From Ciona savignyi (Eukaryota > Chordata > Ascidiacea > Phlebobranchia > Cionidae), in the NCBI GenBank assembly GCA_000149265.1, contig CH001352.1, forward strand, positions 493,541 through 557,540: a stretch of DNA of 64,000 nucleotides, written 5' to 3'. The notes under the pieces were generated by a model. That model was not told where the DNA came from. It saw only the letters and a program-made list of their open reading frames with translations, and searched no databases. The number at the start of each line of letters is the position of its first letter. The first letter of the stretch is position 1. This document shows, piece by piece, positions 45,839-58,100 of the stretch. The position numbers were made by a program, and so were the translations under genes.

Positions 45839-47723
45839 ATGTCTAAGATAACTTTAGCATACTGGGATATAAGGTGCCTGGTTGAACCAATCAAACTAAT
45901 GTTGGAATATTCCCAAGTTGAATACAATTTCAAAGCATACCCCACTGGTAAGAAACCAATGATAATTTAAATTCTATGGATAAAATGAATAAAAAAACAA
46001 TTACCATAAATAAGAATTACTTTTTCAAGATTAAATTTAACCTTAAACCATAGTAGTTCTTTTAGCGAAGTGTTTAAGCTACCTCACAGATATTTTACTA
46101 TCCTCCAAAACAACAATGTGTCTTTAAACTAGGATGTATAGTTTAATTCCTCTTTCAGCCATTTTTTGTGTTACGCCATGTGTATATAGCTGACATGTAT
46201 TAACTACTACAGTTTTGTCGTATTTCTCTGCTTTTTTTATTTATTCTTGATATTTTCATTATTAAACTTTTATAACTTTAATAGTGAAACTTTTTTATTT
46301 GTCCGGCATCTATGGAGTTAAAAACAAAATTATCAAACTGTTTTAAAACAGATATATATATATATATATTCGGTGGTTGTTTATTTAGGTAAAAATATAT
46401 TATCTTTAACAGTCACACAATATTCGTAACATTTTTATAACGGGTTCTTAACAAAATAATTACAAGAATTATGACAGAAGCACATGCTACAATCAGAACT
46501 TAATTATTGTATTGATTCCTTGTGTATTTACTGACAAGTTCTAACTGATGTAGTTTTGCCATTTTATCCTGACTCATTAAATAATTATGCCATTTTTCTT
46601 TAATGTAATAAATAACCAAAAAATAAACTAAATTCTATATAAAGTGAGTACAACTAGTAGCTCGAGTCTACAGCATGAAAATCAATATAAAACCTGGATT
46701 TTTAACCAGGTCACGCCCCTGGTTACTGCCGTAAGGAGTGGAAGACGGATAAATTTGCTCTCGATCTTGATTTCCCCAACTTGCCTTACCTCATAGATGG
46801 GGAAGTGAGATTGACAGAAAGTTGGGCAATCATGAAATACCTGGGGAGAAAGTATAATCTCTTCCCGCAGACTGAAGAAGAGATGCAGAGGTATTACAAC
46901 ACACTGCAATAGCTCTGGTAACCTGACGATGGGCGCAACGTAATCTGACGATTGCACGTGTGTTAACCTCCTTGGTTTTCCCATAACTGCTACAAAAATT
47001 AATATTTAAGATTATTTATATTTTCCAACTTGAAGTTATTGTTAGTTTGGTATCAAAGTTTTAATCCTAAGTTTAATTTAACTAATTTTTGTTAGACCAG
47101 TTTTGCAAGATGTATAATTTCCAATGCATTTTAATAGCCAAAAAGTCACTTACAAGACGTTGCTTATACTCAGTTGATTATTGGGTTGAATATATATTTC
47201 TGTACTCTCTGTTATGTAACTCTGTAATCATAAATAACACATCACTCAGTAGCTTTAACCATACAATTTATAGTATAATGCACAATTTTAACCCTTTTTG
47301 TCTGTCTACCACAAATTATTTCCTTTTCTATGTTACAGGTGTGATGTTGCCCAAGGCGTTGTTGAAGATTTTCGTTACAAATTCATAAACTTTTCCTACT
47401 ACGCAACAGACGCCACTTTTGACAAACTAAAAACAGCTTTTGAGGCTACCTTTAAAGCATACATGGATCGGTTTGAAGCATACCTTACTAAGCACAAATG
47501 GCTAGCCGGTGACACTTTAACTTATGTCGATTTTGGTCTTTTTGAAGCTATGGACCAGATTAGAGTATTTGATTCAAAGTTGTTTAACGACCATCCTAAA
47601 GTTTATCAGTACTTGAAAGAAATTAATGATTTTAAAGGTGTATCAGAGTATAGGTCTTCTGATCGATTTCGTGTTTTTCCCATTAACTCGAAATACGCAC
47701 ATTGGGGCGGGCAAAGCAGTTAA
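45839..47723 (+). CDS. Glutathione S-transferase, mu-like, 3 exons, 224 aa
   Basis: Exons 45839-45947, 46710-46890 and 47339-47723 join in phase (1, then 2) to a 224-residue protein, close to the usual 218 of the mu class. The N-terminal thioredoxin-like half begins MSKITLAYWDIRCLVEPIKL, matching the mu signature YWDIRGL with the catalytic Tyr at residue 8. It continues with FALDLDFPNLPYLIDG and TESWAIMKYLGRKYNL, where ES binds the glutathione gamma-glutamyl group. The helical C-terminal half contains KWLAGDTLTYVDFGLFEAMDQ, the conserved hydrophobic staple region, and ends in AHWGGQSS. A cytosolic detoxification enzyme conjugating glutathione is expected; sigma-class prostaglandin synthase activity is less likely from the start motif. 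A SINE fragment starts immediately after the second exon's donor. AATAAA at 48159-48164 is a possible poly(A) signal. Confidence 0.92.
46893..46987 (+). mobile_element. SINE fragment abutting a GST splice donor
   Basis: The SINE core (TTACAACACACTGCAATAGC) begins two to four bases after the exon end at 46890, so the GTATTA donor is partly SINE sequence. It has no head and no tail. Confidence 0.75.
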
Positions 47724-48471
47724 AGAATCTTCATTCAAATATTTTCCTTGTTTCTCTTATTTGTATACACTTGGACAATTTTAGTTGTTTTATCAAGGAA
47801 AAATGTGTTATTCGATTCTAAACTATATGAGTGACGTCGTCAGATGACCGACACATCATGCTTATGTCTGTTTTGGTTAGTCACAATGGCTGTCAATCTC
47901 GGTTTTTGCATTTTTTTAGATTAAAAAGATTGTTTTTAAGTTTAATTTGTTGGGGCTTACTAGCCAAAGTTCCAATATTTTTTTTTCCATTTTTTAGCAA
48001 TAATAACAATCTGTATAGTTTATAAGTGCAGTTTATTTTTTATCTGTTTCATATAAATCGGCAGCGTAAAAATTATGAATATTAAATTCACAATAGATTG
48101 CACTAAAATTAATAGGGTGAAATTTGGAAGAAAAGTACCGTGATGGTAAAGGAGTTTAATAAAATAGCATGATGAGATCTCTGCAACTTATTTATCTTAA
48201 TTAAGTAATCCATTTTAATTGTACTTAAGAATGCGTTGTAAATTTTAAAACTGGGTTACTCAAATTAAATAAAAATTGGCAAAGGGCGTTCTTTGACGGT
48301 TAATGGTCAAATAACTCCTGCCAAAAACCAGCAAAGATAGTTTCACTGTGTGAAATAATTTCTGTTTTTTTATTACTGTAAAAAGATAAACTAAACTAAT
48401 ATTTTTGAGACATAGCTACAGTTTAAATTTACCAATAAGCCAATGGGTTTATAGGCAACATCCTCTTAGTA

Positions 48472-48590
48472 CTATAGGATATTCATGTTTATTCTGGTGG
48501 AAGTCGTAGTGTTGTATCGGGAAGAAATGTGTTAACACCGCCAGATTACCGTGCGACCACCGTGGGGTGAAAGAGATATTGCAGTGTGTA
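48472..48590 (-). mobile_element. SINE tail-side fragment
   Basis: GGATATTCATGTTTAT to GATATTGCAGTGTGT on the minus strand, with a short insertion. Head absent. Confidence 0.6.
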
Positions 48591-48825
48591 ACCTCTAAAA
48601 AATTGATCGATAGACGGTTTCACCCTATTTAAAGCTATTGTAGCTGCATGTTCATAATACCATCAGCGAAAAGATTTTAGGTAACTGTACCATCATTTAA
48701 GAAAACAAATAATGAACAGGCAGTTGTGAACATGACGCTGTGCGCAAATGTAAGTGCAAGTAGGCTAAGTGAGAAAGTACGTTAATGTCGAGGATTATTT
48801 CGTAATGGGTGAAGTTTCAAAACCA

Positions 48826-49047
48826 TGATGGGTCTTGTCTCCAAGACACTTTTTTGCATATAATTATATATAAGAATCGGTTGCGCTAACCTTTCGGCTA
48901 CACAATTTAAAAAAATCACGGCATTGTCTGACACAGAAGTGCCGTTTTTTCACCGGTCCAAGTTTCGATCCCATGATGGGCTTGTCAGTAAGACCGTTAT
49001 TTAGAATTTGGGAAATCGGTCAGGTTAACCAATCGGCCACACGACCG
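48826..49047 (-). mobile_element. Two copies of the second tRNA-like SINE family
   Basis: Each unit reads, on the minus strand, from GTGTGGCCGATTGGTTAACC (A-box-like) to a CCCATCATGGGATCGAAAC B-box-like block. The second copy is more worn. Confidence 0.5.
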
Positions 49048-49160
49048 GAGAATCTAGTATTGCTGTTTTTACTCTTTTCTGTCCACTCTCTAATAGCGAC
49101 ATGGCGCTGATGTGAAGGGTATTGCCACAAAAATAATTTAGCAACTACAAATCTCTGTAT

Positions 49161-52100
49161 TCATATAACTATTCCAATCTTCTTTATTTCGTCATAAAAT
49201 CTTTGTTTCACAAATTCGTAGAATCGAATTTCAAGAGACAGCGCTTTTGTAAGTTTCCGTGCGACAATATCGGAAGGTTCCACTTTATGGGCTGTTCTGG
49301 TCGAAGTCAATCCTACAATGAAAGGTCAAAATGGTAAAAACGCCGTTTTTTTGGCCGGATCCACGCTTACACACGGTGGTTCACAGGTATTTACTTCTTA
49401 TCTATTGCCGGGCGAACCTGTGCTTATTTTAGCGAAAACGTGTATCCGAATAGTTAATGCGACCGACTCAGCACGGGTTCAAACTTGGCTCTTACCCACC
49501 CCTGATCACCCCCAAAAACACCTGTGAGCCAGCGCGTGTGGGGGAAATAAGCGAAGTGCGGAGATCACCTCGTGCTCACCGTCAAGTTACAGGAGCTATT
49601 GCAGTGTCAATTTGGAAGAACCCATTAATTGGCTGGGTTCATCAATGTCCGTAAAGTGCCTTGACCAAGGACACAACCGACTAGCTATAGCGACCATTTT
49701 CGCAACTGCAGCCTATCGATTGAGAGGCGACGCACTTAATCGCCACACTTACCAGACGGACAATAAAATCATGATAATGTTTACCATGCTTTGATTGTAA
49801 TAACATGAATGAATTCTTACCGCTAATAGTCTTGTAACTTGGACCAGCGCCGTGAAAGAATCTATAAGAAACGAGAAAGCGTTAGATTTTACAGGTTGCC
49901 TGGAAATTTATTTATCGATACCCATTTTATTTGTCATATTGTTTAGGATAGGATAGAATATTTATTGTATATCTCCATTAACAAGAAAGGGTACGCTACG
50001 TTATCACACCGGCAGTCGCAAAATTTCCTTGCGAATGCGTAAGGTTACACCGGTAACATTTAGGTTACCACGTGTCCACCGTCGGATTACCGGACTAGGG
50101 GTGTATATGATTAATACGTTCATTCAGTTTTAAAAAACCAAATAATACTTATAAACTTATAACCATGTTTAAATACATTTTTTACGTATAAATCGACTAG
50201 CTATCGATCAGCTTCGATCCCACAACCCTTCGGCTAAAAGCGTTGCACTAACCCCACAGGCTATTGGGGCGACCGAATCTACCTCGGTAACTTGTGCTCC
50301 AGCAATCTGATCGTATTGTCCATATCTTCAGTGATTCCCACCACCGCATAATTGCGAATTACATTCTGTTTTGCTCGCTCCAACGTCCATTCGGTGTTGT
50401 AACTAGGTGAAAGGTCAGGTTACAACAGGACATTCTTGATATGTGGGTGGGGGGAACACAGAGGCTGATAACGTAGGTATTCAACCCACACTGCGTCTTT
50501 AAAGCCTGGTTTTACATGTACCTACCTAACTATATACTTTTTTCCTAATTAATTTATTTTTACGTGTTTTAACATGTGTCGTTTTGCTTTGCCTGTGTTT
50601 TTTATCATCATAATAATAATTTGTCCGGCCCGTTGGTCTAACGGTTAAGTGCGTCGCCTTTCAATCGAAAGGTTGCAGGTGCGAAACTGGTCGCTAGCTA
50701 GTCGGTTGTAACCTTGGGCAAGGCACTTTACCGACATTGCCTGAACCGAGCGGATTAATGGGTTCTACCAAATTGAAGGAACGTGTCTATTATACACAAC
50801 ACACTGCAATAGCTCCGGTAACCCGACGATGGGCGCGAGGTGATCTGACGATTGCCCGTGTGTTAACCCTCTTGGTTTTCCCATTCACGGGGATAAAGAT
50901 GAATAACCTATCCTATCCTAATGATGTAGCATCACCGAATATAAAGATATTAAAAAAACTAAACTATGACATTACTTAGGGGTGGAAATGTGATGGAGCC
51001 CGTACTACAGTTTTTGATCAACCCATCAAAACATTAAGTGTAGGCATCGTTCGCTATTTGGTTTGCTCAAGGCCAAAATTGGACGAGGCAGCTGGTTTCT
51101 ACCCCGCTACCTTTGCCATATATGTTAATGTCGTGCTAGTTAAATACGGAAATCCTATCGTATAGTTGGTTTCGATCCGACCCTCTTTCGACTGAAGATT
51201 CAACTCTTTATCACTTAAAACCTCTTGTTAAAGCTAGCAGGCTATAAGTTAAGTTACCACACGTATCGTCTGGTTGGTGAAACCCCGACTAACCTGCATC
51301 GGTCGTCGTGACCGCAAAAATAGACCAAATATGGTGATGGGTTTGCGTTCAAACACGTTGTGACGTTGCGAAGCACACAATCATCCAAGGTCTGGGGAAA
51401 GTACAAACGGTCGTGTGGCATAATGGTTAGTGCGACTGATACATATATCTAGTTATATACAACAAAACTGTCTTAGGAAAGGTCGTGCGGCCAAAAAGTT
51501 AGCTCGACCGATACATTTACCGATCCTTGTGAAGTGGAGAACGCAAGGAACATTATCACAAGTGCAACCGTCAGATTACCTAGCAATTGCGTTCTCACAC
51601 GGTTGACAGTAAGATTATCTCACCGTCGAGATATTGTAACCAATTGCATCGTGTTTAATATGATTCAGACATTTGTTCAGATCAAGTAGAACCCATTAAC
51701 CCACTTGGATTTATTCAGGGACACAATCGACTAGCAAGTGACCAGTTTTGTACCCACAACCGTTCGGCTGACCGTTTGGGACGCACCGAGCTAACAATTC
51801 AAATCACCTTACAGTTTTTCAAGAATAAACATTAAACGTAATACAATCTGAACAATATATTGAACCTCAAATTTTATATGAGGGTGTTAAGCACCAGAAC
51901 GTACCATGTACCTCTTTTCATCCGTCATTCCCGGCAGCCATTTCTTTACCTTCGTATCGCCCCATCCTACGAATCCGAACCGATTGAAGTAATACGCGGA
52001 TACATACCGAGCGACCGGTTCTCGTATGACGTTTATATAACTGGGCTGTATGTATCCGAATCTGTTGTAAATTTGAAACGTTTTAAATCTACAGGAGAAA

Positions 52101-55100
52101 CGGATCAGATTTCGGTTGGACAGCTTCGCCTCATATCATTACAACAGTAAATGAAATCAAGTTACACTTCTATATTTTATGTGTTTTTGTTACGGGGTTA
52201 GGCTTTAAAATTCTTTAGAGGTTCGCCACAATTTATGTATAGAAGTGTTATGTATCTAACGCGTCAACCTTTCTGCCACACGATCATACAAAACTGGTTC
52301 TATTTTTTTAACGGAAGTTTCGAACCTATGGTGGGCTAGTTACTCGGACCGTTTTTGTGTAGGAGTATGTATATGTATCGGTCGGGTTAACCATTCGGCC
52401 ACACGACCATATTACAAAACTGGTTATATTTCTCTGCGGCCTGTTGGCCATGTGATAGCGCGTTTGGTAGTGGCCTGAAAAATTAAAACCGACCGATAGC
52501 TAGTGTTCTGTCCCCAGCTTAATTTTTACGTCATTGCATGCATCACCAATTGAACCGCATGATCGAGTATGAGATGCATGCAATACGTGGCCAGTCCTCT
52601 TTTTACATTTCATTTTTTATGGTAGTTCTGTAGTGAACGGAACCTTGCGTTGTATTTCACGTCTAAGTAATTTTGGTCTTCTGTAGTTCACAGGAGGGTT
52701 AAAAGGCACAAATTTCAGGTGGATAAAATGTGTTTTATGCTATACCGTAGTAATTTTCCATTGCTAAATTTGTTTCCATTATTTTTAGTTACCGCCACTT
52801 CGCCACGTCATCACGCATCAACATCTACTTTGTATGTCAATGGTTAGTGTAATACAAAACAAAATTCAGAGTGGCGCGTAAGACTGAGTTCTGCCGACAG
52901 TCCGAAAAAGATTAGGCACACGGCGCTGCCGAAACAGTAGCCTAACTGAAATTTATCTGCAATCAACGTTCATTCATTCGCAATGAGCGAGGCCGCGGGA
53001 GGCAATGGAGATGGGAAGAGTTCGGTCGACGAGTGTAATGTTGACGAACAAAACATTACCGTAAGAAGGAAAATTCCGAAAGATAATGACCCAAGATTGC
53101 AAACGTTGATGAAGGAAATCGATGATATGGAACTAATATTTCGAGAATGTGTTTCCGACGCAAATGCAGAGTTGATATTTTGCAACAACCTTGAGGAGTT
53201 ACAAGGAAAAGTTGCAGAAGCAGCAAAACAAAAGAAAAATCTTAAAGAGAAAATTAACAGCTTGAAACACCTGGATTCGACAATTGTTGAGAGACTCTCA
53301 AGATACGACAAAATCATGGATGAAATGCTGAGTAATGCGAGAACGACAATTACGCAGCTGAGAGAAGAGCGAATGTCCACATATTCTAAAAGTAGGTCTT
53401 CTAATAAACATTCAAGGCGCGTCTCAATAGACGAGGAATTTAAGAAGAGACGGTACGAGAATGAAGTTGCATCAGCTGCCCTATCAGCAAAGCTACCTTA
53501 CATAGAAAAAGAAAAGGAGCTGCGAATGCGACAAATCAACGCCGAAACGGATCTCGAGATTACCAAAGTAAGTAAGGAAATTGCGGGAAGGGCTGCCACA
53601 AGCGCTGCATGTTTAGATGCTGAACGCGTAGAAAATCCTTATGGGATTTATGCGGAAGATCTACCTGATAGTATACCACCGCCAATCTGTACTGGAGAAG
53701 TTGGTTCATCGACGGGTAGATTCACACCGTTTCGGACGCCAATCTTGGAAGCAGCAACGACACGCCATTCTTCACGTGAGTCTCAACAGTTTCGGTCTTT
53801 ACCTGCGGTGCATCGCTTGCCTACCATAAAGTTAGACATATTTGACGGAAGTGTTTTAAAGTTCCCAGCATGGGAAACGGCGTTTGACGCGCTCGTGGAA
53901 TCTAACTCAATATGTGTTGCACAGAAGTTGAACTTGTTAAATCAACACCTTAAAGGCGAACCTAAAATGTTGGTTGATGGTTTCTTTCTCCTTCAAAGTG
54001 AGCACGCGTACTTAGAAGCAAGATCAAAGTTGAAAGAAAGGTATGGAAACGAAAGCGTAATAGCAAAAGCTTTTATTGATAACGTTTATTCTTGGCCTAA
54101 GATCTCTCAAACTGATTTTGGTGGACTTCGTCGGTTTTCCGATTTTCTAAATCAAGTGGAAATCGCTAAACAACGTATATCTTGCTTAAATGTTTTAGAT
54201 TATCCTACCGAGAGTGTGAAAATTCTTTCACGATTACCACCGTTTGTCTTAAACCGGTGGCGCGCAGAAACGGCTATATGGAAAACGTCACATTCGGGAA
54301 ACTATCCACCTTTTTCAGAATTAGCAAAATTCATCACTAAAACTGCCGATCAGGAGAACATTCCGGAGTTACAAGAGCTACATGTGTCTAGCAATAGAAG
54401 AATAGGGCCAAGTGCAATCCGAGGCAACCGTAACGTGAATTCCTTTAGTACCAGAGCACAAGACCGGGAGCGACGTGTGAGCGAGCAATATTGCTACTAT
54501 TGCAAGGGAAGACACCACATCGACGATTGCAGTGCGTTTGCCAAAATCACGAGGCGAGATAGGCACGAATTTATCCTAAACAACAGAATATGCTTTTCAT
54601 GTGGATCAAGTCAAGATCACATCGCGAGGTACTGTCGAAACCGGGTGACTTGTAAGGTATGTAATAAACTACATCTGACCTCGTTACATATCAATACGAA
54701 TATCGAAAGAACAGGCTGCCTATGTACTTCTACTAAACTAAATGAATGTGGCATAGACCAATCCATGATTGTACCGGTAAGAGTATGCAGTAGAGCTAAT
54801 CCTACTCTTCAAATCAAGTGTTACTGTATACTAGACGCCCAATCAAATAACTCATTCATATCAGACGGGCTAAAGACACAGCTCGGGCTGCAAGGGACGT
54901 CTACGTTGGTGGAACTAAGCACGATGTTGGGCAGCAAAGATGTGGTCTCTAGCGAAAAGATATGCGATCTGGAGGTGCAGAGCTTCGACGGCAAGGTTTC
55001 TTTTAAAATCCCATACGTGTTCGTTAGACCCGACATACCAGCAAGTCGAAGCCAAATCCCTCGACGAGAGCACGCACGAAAGTGGAATCACTTAAAAGGA

Positions 55101-58100
55101 ATGTCAAGTAAGATAGTTTCCTACCAGCATAATCTGGAAATAAGTATGTTACTTGGAACGAACGTCCCTGGCGCAATCAGACCGAGAGAAATAGTGGCGG
55201 GAGACGAATGCCAACCGTACGCACAGCGTTCAGCTCTTGGTTGGGGCATAGTAGGAGTTGTGCATACACAGGAGGTTGGCTATTCCTATTTGACTCGAGT
55301 TATTTCGCATCGCTGCGTTGGGTATAAGAAAGTGGAGGAGAGTCCAATACAACGTTTTATAATCCCATGTCAATCAAAAGAGTTAATTAACCCAATACAA
55401 ATTCGAAACTGGCTTGAGTCGGATTTTCAAGAAAGAACTAACAATGCGAAGTCTGTATCGCAAGAGGATCGAAAGTTTCTAAGTATCCTTGACAAAAACA
55501 TCCAACAAGGAGACGATGGCCATTATGTTATGCCACTGCCATTAAGAAACGAAAATATAAGACTTCCCAATAATCGAATTTGTGCAGAAAAACGTTTATG
55601 GCAACTGAAGAGACGTTTTACCAGCAATCCAAAATATAAGGAAGATTACGTCAAGTTCATGGCAGATGTCATAAGCAAGTACGCGGAACCGGTATCAGAA
55701 ACTAACAAAGATGATGGAAAGGTAAATTACATACCCCACACCGGAGTGTACCATCCAAAGAAGCCCGAAAAAATAAGAGTCGTGTTCGACTGTTCTGCCA
55801 GGCACCAAGGTATATCTCTTAATGATTGTTTGCTGCAGGGACCCGATCTACTAAACGCGTTGGTGGGAGTTCTATGTCGTTTTAGACAAAACAGAATTGC
55901 CTTTACAGCGGACATTGAAGGCATGTTTCACCAGTTTCATGTCGCAGAACCATACCGCGATTTACTTCGTTTCCTCTGGTGGGAGGATGGCCAAACTGAT
56001 AGGCGAGTGAAAGAATATCGTATGAAGGTACATATTTTTGGCGCAGCAAGCTCTCCGGGATGTGCAAATTTCGGACTTAAACGTGCTGCAGATGACGGAG
56101 AAAAGGGAATTCGGCATCGAAGCTGCAAATTTCGTAAGAAGGGATTTCTATGTTGACGATGGGATCACGTCAACGCCGGACAATGAGTCAGCGATTTCTC
56201 TTGTTGAACATAGCTCACGCTTGTGCGCGAGAGGCGGTTTGCGCCTTCATAAATTTCTATCAAACAGTAGAAATCTACTGCTTAAGATTAACGAAGCCGA
56301 TCGCAGTGCAAGTTTGAAGCATGTGGACTTGCACAGCAACCCGCTACCTGTGGAAAGAGTTCTTGGGCTCGCATGGAACGCAGAGAAAGATGCATTTTGT
56401 TTTAAAATGTCTTTAAAAGAAACCCCTTTAACCAGGCGAGGAGTACTATCGACAGTCAGTTCCATTTATGATCCTTTGGGGTTCCTTGGGCCAGTCGTTC
56501 TGGAAGGAAAACAAATTCTTCAACAGATGTACATTGAGAAAACCGATTGGGACGACCCACTTCCAAATAATCTGCGTGCACGATGGGAATTTTGGAAGCA
56601 AGATTTAAAACAACTCGAAAATCTAGAAATTGGACGCTGCTTCCAACCACCTAACTTTGGTCGTATTTTATGCAGAGAACTTCACCATTTCGCCGACGCC
56701 AGTACCGTTGGGTATGGTCAATGTTCTTATATGCGTCTAGTTAGCGAGTCTGGTAGTATATCGGTCTCGCTTGTTATTGGAAAATCTAGAGTTGCCCCTT
56801 TAAAACCAATGACAGTGCCAAGATTAGAATTAACTGCCGCCTTGGTTTCTGCACGTATGTCAGCTTACCTGCAGAAACAACTTGGTCCCGAAACGTATGA
56901 GAACTACTATTGGAGTGATAGTAAAGTGGTGTTGGGATAACTTGCGAATGAAGCAAGACGGTTTCACGTTTTCGTCGCAAATCGAGTACAGGAAATACGA
57001 GAGATAACTGACGTCACTAGATGGTTTTACGTTAATTCAAGCGACAATCCTAGCGACTGTGCAAGCAGAGGAATGCATCCACGCCGATTTGCAACAATGT
57101 CAAAATGGTTTTGCGGACCACAGTTTCTATGGAAGGAAAACGTTTCGTATCCGCCCCCATTTATGTCCGTGACACAAGATGATGAAGTACAAAAACAAAT
57201 TTCCATAGAAATGAAACGAGTAACCGTACTTACTACTACTTCATCGTTAACTGGCTTTGAGCCTCAGAGATTAACTCACATTTCTTCTTGGTTTCGAGCA
57301 AAACGAGCTATCGCTAACGTAGTGCGGTTCTCGCGTAGACTGCAAAAGTCGGTCAATTCATCGGATATTAACTGTGCAGCTCTCGCAGAAGCAGAGTTGA
57401 TGATTTTAAGTACCATGCAGCGGTGGCATTTTCCAGCAGAGATTGCCCGAATTAACCATGGCAAAAGTGTCGGTGCCATAAGCACATTGCATCGCCTCAA
57501 TCCGTTTTTGGACGCGAGCGGTGTTTTACGTGTTGCAGTGCCGAATGTAACTATGTTATCAAGCATCCAGCAATTATACCAAAGAAAACTCACATTGCAA
57601 TGCTAATCATAAGACATTGCCATGAGATGGTAAATCATATGGGAAGAACTACAACGCATAACTGTATTCGTCAACAAGGTTATTGGATTATGCACGGTTC
57701 CAAGTCAGTATCCCGATATATCAACAACTGTGTAATATGTAAGCGACACAGAGGATGTCTGCAGGTGCAACAGATGGCCAATCTACCCGCGGATCGACTT
57801 AAAGAAGGCGCACCCTTTACCTACTGTGGTGTAGATTGCTTCGGTCCTTTTTTAATTAGAAACAAGCGTTCCACAATAAAGCGCTACGGCGTATTGTTTA
57901 CATGTATGTCTACGAGAGCGATACATTTGGAGTGTGCGCATTCTCTCGACACTGATTCGTTCATTAACGCCTTGCGTCGATTCTTAGCTCGCCGTGGTCC
58001 AATCGAACAACTTCGTTTCTGACTGTGGAACAAACATAGTGGGTGCTAGAAACGAACTGTGTTATGCACTAAAGTCTTTGGATGACAAGCAAGTAAAGAA

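Larger units (their letters stand above)
47724..49160. other. Convergent intergenic region between GST and the sulfotransferase
   Basis: No gene seen. It holds the GST 3' flank, an AAACTAAACTAA-type repeat end near 48395, a SINE piece at 48472-48590 (minus) and two adjacent copies of the second SINE family at 48826-49047. Confidence 0.6.

Noticed and set aside
52970..53380. 136-codon minus-strand frame with hydrophobic stretches
   Set aside because: Antisense shadow of the gag region of the BEL element.
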